Shown: piece after piece, positions 10,945-20,832 of the stretch
Position numbering within the stretch: position 1 is the stretch's first letter
How the letters are laid out: every line of letters begins with the position of its first letter
NCBI GenBank assembly: GCA_019426215.1
Contig: CM033394.1
Location: forward strand, 20,232,195 to 20,296,194
Direction: 5' to 3'
DNA length: 64,000 nt
DNA from: Buddleja alternifolia
Lineage: Eukaryota; Streptophyta; Magnoliopsida; Lamiales; Scrophulariaceae
The notes under the pieces: generated by a model
What the model was told of the DNA's origin: nothing
Databases searched by the model: none
The model's input: only the letters and a program-made list of their open reading frames with translations
Translations under genes and position numbers: made by a program

Positions 10945-11709
10945 ATGGCACCCAAAGCTTCAGAATCTTCCAAATCATCCAAGTCTGCCACCGGAAAAAC
11001 TTCCCGCGCTGACAAACCGGTCACGGTTAACGCTGGATTTCTTGTTAACTGGGACTACCTTGTTGATAACCAGAATTTTACTCTTCGGACTGTTCTTCCA
11101 CTTGTCCAGGAATCTGGTTTGCGTGACATGATTACTGCCGTTTTCAACCTTCATGAAGCAGAAACTCTTTTCTTCTTCCAAAATGCAAAAATGTCCGAAG
11201 ATGGAAACTCTATTTCATGCATCTTTCCTTTTGCCCAAGAAACCTTCACTCTCACTTCTTCTCTGCTTTCATCATTGCTTAATCTGCCCAATGATGGTGC
11301 CGAAGTTGAGAACGTCACTCTTGGTGATGCTACCAAGGTGTGGGAGCTGATCAAGAAAGATGAAGTCGAAGCGGCTTATGAACCAAACTTCAAGAAAAAA
11401 GACATGAAGGGCGAATATGTCATTCTCGCGGACATTTGCGCCAAGATGATCGAATGCAAAAAGGGGACATTCGATAAAGTTACAAATATTCAGTACAAGA
11501 TGAGGGTGGCCATTCTGACCAACTTGAAGATTAATTGGTCTCTCTATGTTTTTAATCGCTTTAAGGCAGTGATGGCCAAGTCGGTTAATCCTAAGACTTA
11601 TGGGATTGTGTTAAGTAGAATTCTAAGCGCTTGCGGTTTTACAAACTCCGCAGGAAAGAAGATCCCAGTGTTAAAATTTTATGGCAAGAAGATGATCAGC
11701 GGGATGCTC
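10945..11709 (+). pseudogene. C3 third ORF, N-terminal 255 codons (interrupted by G1)
   Basis: It starts at MAPKASESSKSSKS; an upstream in-frame ATG at 10762 is unlikely because it precedes the TATA box. The first 25 residues are Ser/Lys/Thr-rich, followed by a mixed helical region with LPLVQESGLRDMIT, FTLTSSLLSSLLNLP, YKMRVAILTNLKINW and YGIVLSRILSACG, ending in a basic GKKM segment. No signal peptide or transmembrane helix is seen, which argues against a true envelope. G1 inserted after the codon ending at 11709, and the frame resumes at 19625. The pattern of LP-ending and MxxAIL segments is reminiscent of the Athila third ORF of G2 (37641-38891). The function is unknown. Confidence 0.7.
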
Positions 11710-13625
11710 TGACACGCTAAAAGCTAACGTGCTATAATAGCAAGTGCACTAGTCGTGTGTAGTAATAAAAGTGGACGAGAAGTCCGGATTGTCGAACCAC
11801 AAGGACTTGAATTCTAGTTTAAGATTTTATAACAACAAAGATCAAAACAATAAAGGTAAAATGAATGTGAAATGCGTAAGATAAGAACAAGGTTGAACAA
11901 ATGATTTAAAACAAAATAGAAAGGGAGACTAAGGCACATGCTAGGTTCAAATTGATCAATTATACTTATAAAGATTCTCGTTGAAGGATTACGCTTATAT
12001 TGTTATGGTGAGAACTCCGAGGGTAGAGAATAACCGATGTCTCGCGTATAAACTCCTATGCTTAGATCGTGATTTCCCAAATATTCCTATCCGGAAATCT
12101 AACCACTAAACATGCATTAACGTACTAGAGTTCACTCGATTTGAATCGAACAACTTCACCCGGGAATCTTTACCTATGTTTAGGGCAATTCCTCATTAGT
12201 TACAGGTCATGATGTGAATTTCTTGCACCCTAAGTCAATTTTCTCCCGAAATATTAACCTAGGCATAAGATTCTAACATATAGTGATCAAGTATATGCAA
12301 GATAGACAAAAACACAATTCACATCACATAACAATATAAGTATAACCTCAACAATCATCTATTATAAGCATATATCACAATTTGACCTTACATGGCCTTA
12401 GTCTTATGAATTTAGTTCATGATAGATATTATGAAAAACAATAATGAATAAATACACATGTTCATAGACATGAATGAAATGAAAAGGCTATAAAAACTCC
12501 CTCTAATGTGATAGATGATGGCCCCTTGATTGGAGCTTCAATTCCTAGCTTTCTCCTCTTAGAATGATGAAGAATGGTGATGAATGAAGCTTGAGGACTG
12601 ATTCCTCCTCCTCCTCTCCTCCAAGAATCTGAAATTGATAGTGAATGATGAAGAGTATGGGTTCCCCCTCCTTTTATAGCCAAAATTCCACTAAAGTATG
12701 CATTAAGAATTCCCATTAAAGTTACCCAATGAGAATTCCACCTAAGGTGATGCTTAAAGTTTGGCTTTTAAGATTCCAACCAGCTAAAAAATGCTGAAAT
12801 TTCGGCCATTAAGAATTCCACCAAGCATAACCATGTGAAAACTTCAACAAAACACATGCATGCTGCCATTTTCTTGCTTTCCAGCGCAGTCTTAGTATTT
12901 TCCTCATAAACTTCTCCACCGATCTCCAAATTGGATGATTCAAGTCCCCATGTGAAGCTAGCACATAGATCTACAACTTTGCAGAAGGACATTTTGTCCA
13001 ATTCGGTCTCTAAGTATACCGACATTACGTTTCAACATGGAGGTTGTTTCTGATTTGGCGCCCATAAAGTAAATCTACCAAGAAACACACTTATGACAAC
13101 CCCTCAACACATGTGCTGAATTATGGCCAAAAGTGATTCTTACCCATCATATAAGGCTGGAATTTAGGCTGAAAAAGGAGTAACATTCGGACTATCCATG
13201 CCTAGGCATGACTAGGAGGGCGCTGGGGCGTATCCTGGCACATGTACTTCTCTGTTCGGCGCAGAAATCGTATTTCCTTCACAATTATCTCTATAGACCT
13301 CCGATTTAGATGTTTCAAGTTCCCATTTGAAGCTAAGACATACATCTAAAACTTTGTAGAAGGAAACTTTGTCTAAGTCGGTCTCGAAATGTACGGAATT
13401 ATCGCTCGAATGTGGTAGGAGATGTATAAACCGCCTCGGTGTTGAAAAACATGCTTGAACTTGTTTTGTACATCGTTTTTCTTCCCTTTTCTTCATGTAT
13501 TCTCATTTATTACCTGTATTCACTTAGCACACCTATTAAATGCAAATGTGACATGATTTAAGCAATAAGTGAATCCAAATCATAAGAATTACGGTCTTAA
13601 AAACACGTAAAAACACCTCTTATCA
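11710..13625 (-). repeat. G1 3' LTR
   Basis: Read on the minus strand it runs from TGATAAGAGG to GCGTGTCA. A TATA box GCTATAAAAG is at 12671-12680. The predicted ORFs at 12462-13496 are LTR sequence, repeated exactly in the other LTR, and have no similarity to proteins I know. Confidence 0.95.
12671..12680 (-). promoter_or_regulatory. TATA box of G1 3' LTR
   Basis: GCTATAAAAG on the minus strand, 961 bp from the left LTR edge, at the same offset as in the 5' LTR (18665-18674). It could drive read-through transcription leftward into the C3 ORF in antisense. Confidence 0.65.
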
Positions 13626-13662
13626 ACACCCCCAAACTTATCAATTGCTCGACCTCGAGCAA
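13626..13662 (-). promoter_or_regulatory. G1 polypurine tract with upstream hairpin
   Basis: On the minus strand a perfect 8-bp-arm palindrome (13645-13662, TTGCTCGA with TCGAGCAA) precedes a purine tract TTTGGGGGTGT (13626-13637) that touches the 3' LTR. The tract primes plus-strand DNA. The hairpin has counterparts in G2 (36031-36047) and G3 (32219-32236). Confidence 0.75.
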
Positions 13663-15194
13663 TAAGAGCTATAAGGCAAGACCAACATCATTCAATGGGA
13701 GAAAACAAAACAACTAACTAACTCACTTTCGTGGAGTAAACGATTGCACTTAGCGGGTGCAACAAGCCTTTTAACCTTTGAGTTACCTCAAAGGACGAGT
13801 TATAGTCTCGTGAGGGTTTGCATAAGATATACCCACAAAATCTAGCAAATTTTCAATCCCAACCGAATCAACACATCTCAATATGATCAACAAGAATGAA
13901 TGGCATAAAATCAACCTTTTAAAGTTCACAAATATATATATACATATCAACTACTTTTGCTCATGTGACACCAATACTTGAAACGACTCCCTAGGGTATA
14001 GTGAAAAATAAATCTAGGGTATTATAGTCGAGAGGCATCCTTACCAAATTTTGGACATTAATCCCATATCTATCAACTTTTGATCAAACACAAGGCACAA
14101 GAATTATAGAAAATCTCATAGCCATTTAAATTTCATTATCTCAAAAATTCAACATTCAATTCATATGGAATTTCCATTAAACTTCATTAAGGCTAGATCA
14201 TGTGCAATGTTTTATTCCATTAGACTTTCTATGACACCCATGTAACAAGTTTTAGATCAATGACTCCCAAACTAGATAGTTTTAGGGCATTAAGTGTAGA
14301 GACACTCCTACGGATTTAATCACTTGAGTATCAAAGGCCACGAAATAAAACTAGATCTTTTAAACAATTCACTTCTTTTGGCTTGAGCATAGCTCAAATT
14401 AGCATAATAGTACAGTATATAGGCATGAAACTTTTCACCTCCGGTACGTATTAGCCTGACCACTTTTGGTCATACCAAAATTCAACCTTTCCAATTCATT
14501 GTTAGCATATAAAATTACTACTCAACTTATAACCTTATGAGAAATCTAAGTTAATATTTCTGGGAATAATTCCTTAAGTGTCTCAAGATGGTTATCCTCT
14601 CAACTCCTCTACCTTCGATTTAAGTGCATTGTGAATCATCTAAAGAATCAATTCTAGTCTAAGGTCTCCACGAGCAATTTCAAAGATATATATTCCATTA
14701 AATTCAAATTATTTCAAGAATTCATGTCATTTTTCCAAGTCAATCAATTTCAATGCATCAATTGGAAGGACTAAAAATTTTTCATGCTTGATTTTCTCAA
14801 CAAAGAAGCATATAAACATCATATCAAACAAACTTTCCCTAAAATTAAGCTAAAAATTAGGATTGCACCATCAAAGTTCAAAATAAGTACTCTTCTAAAC
14901 ACCCCCAAACTTAAATCCAACATTGTCCCCAATGTTGTTACAACAAGCATACACAACAGTAAAAGAACACTTACAACCAAGGATGTTGAAAAATATCCTT
15001 AAACTTCCAATACATAATCCTATAGCTTCTCCTCCTCTCGAGTAAAATGAGCATGGTCCAAATTTGCATCATATCTAACACTTCAACTTTTCAAACCATC
15101 AAGCATAAGAAAACATACATGCCAAAAATGCATGTTTGAACACAACATAAAGAAACAAACTAAACAAAACAAAAACAAAATCAAAAAGAAAAAC
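13663..15194 (-). other. G1 3' non-coding region with internal purine-tract module
   Basis: About 1.5 kb is AT-rich and non-coding. At 14897-14936 lies a second module: on the minus strand a hairpin AACATTG/CAATGTT (14919-14936) followed by a purine tract AAGTTTGGGGGTGTTT (14897-14912). The same pairing occurs in G2 at 37332-37369. The ORF at 14784-15002 is not supported. Confidence 0.6.
14897..14936 (-). promoter_or_regulatory. G1 internal hairpin plus purine tract
   Basis: A 7-bp-arm palindrome with a 4-nt loop is directly followed on the minus strand by a purine tract almost identical to the true PPT, 1.27 kb upstream of it. It may be a central polypurine tract or a relic of an ancestral 3' end. 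Confidence 0.5.
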
Positions 15195-15205
15195 AAACTT
15201 ACAAA

Positions 15206-15223
15206 CTTGGGTTGCCTCCCAAG
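15206..15223 (-). ncRNA. Conserved post-pol hairpin (G1)
   Basis: The minus strand reads CTTGGG-AGGCAA-CCCAAG, a 6-bp stem with a 6-nt loop, 38 bp after the protease stop. G2 has the same loop with a changed base pair (39978-39995, CGTGGG/CCCACG). The compensatory change indicates an RNA structure kept by selection. Its role is unknown. Confidence 0.6.
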
Positions 15224-15260
15224 AAGCGCTAGTTTAGAGTCGGTAGCTCGACTTTGAGGT

Positions 15261-16043
15261 TCAAATAGGTGGTCCATTTAACACGACCAAATCCTTGTCA
15301 TGCCTCCTTTTAGCTCCATGGTCTACTTGTTTCCACTCATATTGCGGGATTTTGCAATAAGCCCTTTGTATTGGATGAGTCTTTTCAATCTTACGAGCAC
15401 GGCGATGGGGTGGAATGTATTTCATGCATAAATCTTCTTTTCCCTCTTTGTTGTGTTTATCATAGGGAATCTCATCCTCCAACTCGAGTGTGCCCTTAGC
15501 CTTGCCATTTGCACATTTCTCATCAAGAGAAGGGTTAATAACATCGATATTGGAACAAGTAAGATCATCCATAGATGGTTTCCTGTTATTAGAAGCATCA
15601 AATAGCACTTTTACATCTCCTACCCTCAATGATAACTTACCTTTTCCCATGTCGATCTTGGCATTGCTAGTGACTAGGAAAGGTCTTCCTAGAATCAAGG
15701 GCATCTCAACATCTTCCTCCATATCAAGGACCACAAAGTCAACCCGGAAAAAAAATTTGTCAACTTGTACAATAACATCTTCTATTATCCCCTTTGGTCT
15801 CTTAATTGATCCATCGGCGAGTTGGAGGCTCATTGATGTCGGTTTGGGATTTCCAAGGCCCAACTTCTTGAAGAGAGAATACGGGAGGAGATTGATACTT
15901 GCTCCCGTATCGCAAATAACCTTTTCAAAAGTAAGAGGGCCAATGGTGCACGGAATGGTGAGCCTCCCCGGGTCCTCACAAAGAGTCGCCACAATCCTAC
16001 GGAAAATCTGATCCATATCCTTCTTTTTCGTTTTTTTGTGCAT
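15261..16043 (-). CDS. G1 aspartic protease with truncated pol end
   Basis: The domain carries the plant gypsy retropepsin signature [19 protein letters not shown], then [19 protein letters not shown] and RPFL. DTG is the catalytic triad; the enzyme would cleave the Gag polyprotein. The frame is +1 relative to gag and overlaps it (15997-16043); the switch lies by a run of seven A on the minus strand (16031-16037). About 75 residues found between gag and protease in G2 are missing. After the protease the frame ends with no RT. An indel in the A-run is the simplest explanation; a programmed +1 shift is possible. Confidence 0.8.
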   Translation of the reverse strand: MHKKTKKKDMDQIFRRIVATLCEDPGRLTIPCTIGPLTFEKVICDTGASINLLPYSLFKKLGLGNPKPTSMSLQLADGSIKRPKGIIEDVIVQVDKFFFRVDFVVLDMEEDVEMPLILGRPFLVTSNAKIDMGKGKLSLRVGDVKVLFDASNNRKPSMDDLTCSNIDVINPSLDEKCANGKAKGTLELEDEIPYDKHNKEGKEDLCMKYIPPHRRARKIEKTHPIQRAYCKIPQYEWKQVDHGAKRRHDKDLVVLNGPPI

Positions 16044-17460
16044 TTGGAAATGGAAGACGAACCTCGATGGGATGATGCGTTGGAGTTGAAGGTCCAGCTA
16101 TGGAGGATACAGAATGTGGCGCTTGGGCGTGACAATCGGCGCCTTGGCGCAGCGACAAGGGCGCCTGGGCATGGATGGATGGGCCCTTGGGCGCATCAGT
16201 GCGAACATTATCACCTTTTACCTGTTCGCCACTGCTCAAGGTAATTCCATAGCATTGCTCTTTCGGGTTCTTTTCCGTGTCACTTGGTAAAGTTCCCGGG
16301 GCTCTCTCGCTGATTGTCTTTGCCATTTGACCCATTTGTGTCTTCAAATCCTTCATATCCATCATTAAATCCTTCATCATAGTACGGAGTTCGTTGATTG
16401 CTGAATCCGATTTCTTTATTTCCTCATCAAGACGTTCATCAGTTGTAGGAGGCCTAACTTGCCTTTGTACATGAGGATTACCTTGCCTTTGAGCTTGGTT
16501 ATTGTTGAATGGGGGCCTTGGTGCTTGATAGACGCCGGGATGGGCATTTTGTGCCGGATTGGGCCTCCTTGGAAAATTTTCGGGCACATGGAAGTTCAAT
16601 TGAGGTCGATTGGCATTTCCAATATAGTTTACATTGCCAACCATTGTTTCCAAAGCAACTTCTTCGCCCAACTCTTGAACACAAGCAATCTTTTTAGTGG
16701 GTGTGATTTCTTCATCATCGGGATAGAGTTCATCTTCCCGGGCTAATTGCTCAATCTTGTCCCACACACTTTGGCAATCGAGCCCAAGGAGATCACCACC
16801 GGCGCCGGCATTGAGCCTATTTCGGATGCGCGAACGGACTCCATCATGGAATCGTAATACTTGCTCGCTCAATCTTAGGTTGTGATCTGGACATTTTCGG
16901 AGCATGTTTTTATATCTAGCCCATGCCTCGGCTAAGGACTCATGATTCCCCTGCTTAAACTCCTTAATGTTGCTCCTTAGCTCATTGATTTTGGAGGGTG
17001 GAAAGAATTTGCTCAAAAAGGCATCGACCAATTGTCCCCATGTTGTGATGGATTGGGGTGGTAGAGATTTGTACCACATGGTCGCCCTTTCCTTTAATGA
17101 GAAGTGGAAGACTCTTAGACGAATTGCATCGAGATCCCGTGGATGAAATTGGAGAGTCATGAGAGTATCGTCTAAAGTCTCCAAATGCTCATGAGGTGAT
17201 TCATGGGGCTCTCCATAGAAGGGTTCGCTTTGCACCATGCTAAAAATGTGTGACGGAATGTGATAATTTGGTGCAAAGAAATTTGGAAAGAGTACGGACC
17301 CCGGTATGGTGTGGACCCTTGGAGGTAGACTTTCCCGGACCGATGGAAGTCTTTGAGGAGGTGCCGGTTGCATAACTTGGAAAAGATTTTGCAGCCATTC
17401 CCTGTTTTCCGGAAGATTTATGTCGGGAAAATTTCCATTTGGATTTAGATTGTCGGCCAT
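15997..17460 (-). CDS. G1 Gag (Athila/Tat type), 487 aa
   Basis: It starts MADNLNPNGNFPDI. Residues about 100-200 form the Retrotrans_gag domain (LRVFHFSLKERATMWYKSLP, WGQLVDAFLSKFFP, SLAEAWARYKNMLRKCP). Gag builds the virus-like particle that holds RNA and RT. A helical segment follows (ELRTMMKDLMMDMKDLKTQM, residues about 350-385). The hinge after it (about 16085-16205) is rich in GGCGCC-like words and gives a repeated HAQAP peptide. No CCHC knuckle is seen. The frame is intact, consistent with a recently mobile element. Confidence 0.9.
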   Translation of the reverse strand: MADNLNPNGNFPDINLPENREWLQNLFQVMQPAPPQRLPSVRESLPPRVHTIPGSVLFPNFFAPNYHIPSHIFSMVQSEPFYGEPHESPHEHLETLDDTLMTLQFHPRDLDAIRLRVFHFSLKERATMWYKSLPPQSITTWGQLVDAFLSKFFPPSKINELRSNIKEFKQGNHESLAEAWARYKNMLRKCPDHNLRLSEQVLRFHDGVRSRIRNRLNAGAGGDLLGLDCQSVWDKIEQLAREDELYPDDEEITPTKKIACVQELGEEVALETMVGNVNYIGNANRPQLNFHVPENFPRRPNPAQNAHPGVYQAPRPPFNNNQAQRQGNPHVQRQVRPPTTDERLDEEIKKSDSAINELRTMMKDLMMDMKDLKTQMGQMAKTISERAPGTLPSDTEKNPKEQCYGITLSSGEQVKGDNVRTDAPKGPSIHAQAPLSLRQGADCHAQAPHSVSSIAGPSTPTHHPIEVRLPFPNAQKNEKEGYGSDFP

Positions 17461-17703
17461 TTCTCGAGCTTGTCTACTAGATCAAAGAACACGCTCTATC
17501 TCCGGCTCAAAATTGTATAGGGGCTCGTTAGAAGAGCGGGTCATGCACCACAAATTACACCTAACAAATAAACACAAGAAAAAAAATTAGAATAATAAAA
17601 TAAAAGAAAGGTTACAAATAAACAAAAAACTAAGAATTATGAAAATTTAAATGAAAAATCAAAAACTAAAATGAACAAGTCCCCGGCAACGGCGCCAAAA
17701 ACT
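17461..17703 (-). promoter_or_regulatory. G1 leader and Asp-tRNA primer binding site
   Basis: The minus strand reads TGGCGCCGTTGCCGGGGA at 17680-17697, an 18-nt match to the 3' end of plant tRNA-Asp, the usual primer of Athila/Tat elements. It lies 6 nt from the LTR. The rest of the leader is A-rich and non-coding. Confidence 0.92.
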
Positions 17704-19619
17704 TGACACGCTAAAAGCTAACGTGCTATAATAGCAAGTGCACTAGTCGTGTGTAGTAATAAAAGTGGACGAGAAGTCCGGATTGTCGAACCACAAGGAC
17801 TTGAATTCTAGTTTAAGATTTTATAACAACAAAGATCAAAACAATAAAGGTAAAATGAATGTGAAATGCGTAAGATAAGAACAAGGTTGAACAAATGATT
17901 TAAAACAAAATAGAAAGGGAGACTAAGGCACATGCTAGGTTCAAATTGATCAATTATACTTATAAAGATTCTCGTTGAAGGATTACGCTTATATTGTTAT
18001 GGTGAGAACTCCGAGGGTAGAGAATAACCGATGTCTCGCGTATAAACTCCTATGCTTAAATCGTGATTTCCCAAATATTCCTATCCGGAAATCTAACCAC
18101 TAAACATGCATTAACGTACTAGAGTTCACTCGATTTGAATCGAACAACTTCACCCAGGAATCTTTACCTATGTTTAGGGCAATTCCTCATTAGTTACGGG
18201 TCATGATGTGAATTTCTTGCACCCTAAGTCAATTTTCTCCCGAAATATTAACCTAGGCATAAGATTCTAACATATAGTGATCAAGTATATGCAAGATAGA
18301 CAAAAACACAATTCACATCACATAACAATATAAGTATAACCTCAACAATCATCTATTATAAGCATATATCACAATTTGACCTTACATGGCCTTAGTCTTA
18401 TGAATTTAGTTCATGATAGATATTATGAAAAACAATAATGAATAAATACACATGTTCATAGACATGAATGAAATGAAAAGGCTATAAAAACTCCCTCTAA
18501 TGTGATAGATGATGGCCCCTTGATTGGAGCTTCAATTCCTAGCTTTCTCCTCTTAGAATGATGAAGAATGGTGATGAATGAAGCTTGAGGACTGATTCCT
18601 CCTCCTCCTCTCCTCCAAGAATCTGAAATTGATAGTGAATGATGAAGAGTATGGGTTCCCCCTCCTTTTATAGCCAAAATTCCACTAAAGTATGCATTAA
18701 GAATTCCCATTAAAGTTACCCAATGAGAATTCCACCTAAGGTGATGCTTAAAGTTTGGCTTTTAAGATTCCAACCAGCTAAAAAATGCTGAAATTTCGGC
18801 CATTAAGAATTCCACCAAGCATAACCATGTGAAAACTTCAACAAAACACATGCATGCTGCCATTTTCTTGCTTTCCAGCGCAGTCTTAGTATTTTCCTCA
18901 TAAACTTCTCCACCGATCTCCAAATTGGATGATTCACGTCCCCATGTGAAGCTAACACATAGATCTACAACTTTGCAGAAGGACATTTTGTCCAATTCGG
19001 TCTCTAAGTATACCGACATTACGTTTCAACATGGAGGTTGTTTCTGATTTGGCGCCCATAAAGTAAATCTACCAAGAAACACACTTATGACAACCCCTCA
19101 ACACATGTGCTGAATTATGGCCAAAAGTGATTCTTACCCATCATATAAGGCTGGAATTTAGGCTGAAAAAGGAGTAACATTCGGACTATCCATGCCTAGG
19201 CATGACTAGGAGGGCGCTGGGGCGTATCCTGGCACATGTACTTCTCTGTTCGGCGCAGCAATCGTATTTCCTTCACAATTATCTCTATAGACCTCCGATT
19301 TGGATGTTTCAAGTTCCCATTTGAAGCTAAGACATACATCTAAAACGTTGTAGAAGGAAACTTTGTCTAAGTCGGTCTCGAAATGTACGGAATTATCGCT
19401 CGAATGTGGTAGGAGATGTATAAACCGCCTCGGTGTTGAAAAACATGCTTGAACTTGTTTTGTACATCGTTTTTCTTCCCTTTTCTTCATGTATTCTCAT
19501 TTATTACCTGTATTCACTTAACACACCTATTAAATGCAAATGTGACATGATTTAAGCAATAAGTGAATCCAAATCATAAGAATTACGGTCTTAAAAACAC
19601 GTAAAAACACCTCTTATCA
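17704..19619 (-). repeat. G1 5' LTR
   Basis: It has the same length and ends as the 3' LTR and differs by about 9 substitutions. A TATA box is at 18665-18674. This LTR drives the genomic RNA of G1. Confidence 0.95.
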
Positions 19620-19851
19620 TGCTCAAACCTCGAAAACATGGTGGTGCAGTAGTTCCCAAAGAAGAGCGTGAGCGACTTTGAGCCACAGGAGTTGTTCGCA
19701 GCGACGATGAAGAAGTTGAAGATCAGTGTCTGAAGTCAACCAAAGATGAAGATTTGTTTCTTAGCATCTGTCAAATGCTAAAGGACCTCTTTTCAAGATT
19801 TATGGATCAAGCGCTCAAAGCACTTAAGTGACGGATGTCGAATTCACCTGA
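19620..19851 (+). pseudogene. C3 third ORF, continuation after G1
   Basis: After the second TSD copy the ORF frame resumes at 19625 (KPRKHGGAVVPKEERERL) and meets TGA at 19679-19681. That stop looks like a CGA-to-TGA decay, because the frame stays open for another 50 or so codons. From about 19714 the sequence turns into LTR sequence (similar to 28915 onward and to the reverse of 10380-10400). The tail of the ORF, the polypurine tract and the first roughly 220 bp of the LTR are therefore deleted. The break falls in a shared GATGAAG..GTTGAAGATCA word. Confidence 0.65.
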
Positions 19852-20832
19852 AATAAATCCTCAAGTCACGAAGGACTTAAATGCAATCATTCAACCGACA
19901 TTTATTTTCAATGGGAAATAAATTCAAATGCATTAAATGCCTGATAAGAGCATTAAATATGATAAGCTACTGTGACTTGTGGACAAGGCACCTTTTTGAC
20001 TAGACTGTCAGAACTTCAGAGTTTATAACTGCTCCCATCCAATCGGTGCCAGCAGATTTTCAGGAATGTCAGGTTTTAGGTAGAATCACGCGCGCGTGAG
20101 AGGCACTCTCCTACATGTGTCCAACGGACAGATCCCAAAAATTGCCTATATTCCAGACAGTCTCAAATATCTCAAACCTCTTCCAAAGAAGAAACCTAAA
20201 TTCCTATTGAGATATTCCAAGTTGTTTGAACTTCCAAAAAATAAACTAAACCTTGTGACAAACCTTCAACCTTTCATCTGAGTGAGAAAGTTGTTGAAAC
20301 CCCTTTTCAAGCATATTTCTAAGTGAGAGAAGCTTGTAGAAGACGATCTTCATTGGTGCTGAAATCTGTGTGATCAAGGAGCCCGAGATCTTTTTCATCT
20401 TTTACTATCTTGTAGAAGATTCTCTGTGATTCTTTGATAATCATCCTAGTAAATTCCTCCAAGTGAAAAAGGAGAAGAAGGACGTAAATGGGATTACATC
20501 ACCCAGTGAACCTTATATATCTTGTGTCATTTATACTTTATTGTCTTATTTTCATATTACATCATTCTTTCTGAAAAAGACAAGCAAAAATGCAAAGCGA
20601 TTAATTAACCAATCGAACGCTAAAAATCATTTTCGCTGTGCTAACCCTGATTAAGCAATCTAAGCGTTACCCTACTTTGGTAAATTGCTAAAATCACTAA
20701 GTCTAAGTTATCTTTACTAAAGCGTTCAAATCTTTCAAAGTGATACGAAATTTTTGAAGTCGAAAAAGACTTCAGGGTCTATTCAACCCCCCCTCCCTTC
20801 TAGACCCTTTCGTATGCCACTTGGAATCACCA
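19714..20832 (+). repeat. C3 3' LTR, 5'-truncated
   Basis: It is similar to the C4 LTR from 28915 to its end and to the reverse complement of C1 LTR sequence. It retains the C-run (about 20788-20795) and ends near CACCAAC at about 20832, where the canonical end is ACCAACA. The expected TATA position is decayed (CTATATT at about 20145). Confidence 0.8.

Larger units (their letters stand above)
11710..19619 (-). mobile_element. G1: non-autonomous Ty3/gypsy element with gag-protease only
   Basis: It is a complete insertion with two 1916-bp LTRs (11710-13625 and 17704-19619) and a perfect 5-bp duplication TGCTC (11705-11709, 19620-19624). It has an Asp-tRNA primer site, gag, aspartic protease, a 3' region and a polypurine tract. 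RT, RNase H and integrase are absent; the protease frame ends 40 bp before the conserved hairpin that normally follows pol. This matches the class called TR-GAG elements. The LTRs differ at about 9 sites by eye (about 0.5%), so it moved recently, presumably using proteins in trans. The G2-type element is a candidate helper because primer site and LTR 3' end are shared. Confidence 0.93.
10620..20832 (+). mobile_element. C3: 3' end of a C-family copia element, split by G1
   Basis: This is plus-strand sequence of the same family as C1: a spacer (10620-10944), a third ORF (10945-11709, resuming at 19625), and a 5'-truncated 3' LTR (about 19714-20832). Its left part was displaced by C1, whose LTR ends at 10619. 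The right end abuts minus-strand gag of C2 at about 20832. G1 (11710-19619) is inserted in the third ORF. Confidence 0.8.

Noticed and set aside
12462..13496. ORFs of 84-94 codons in G1 LTR, repeated at 18456-19490 and reversed at 6539
   Set aside because: They repeat because the LTR repeats; they overlap the TATA region and have no protein-like conservation.
16031..16043. Programmed frameshift between gag and protease in G1
   Set aside because: The shift is +1 while the A-run would favour -1 slippage; an indel in the run is simpler. Not excluded.
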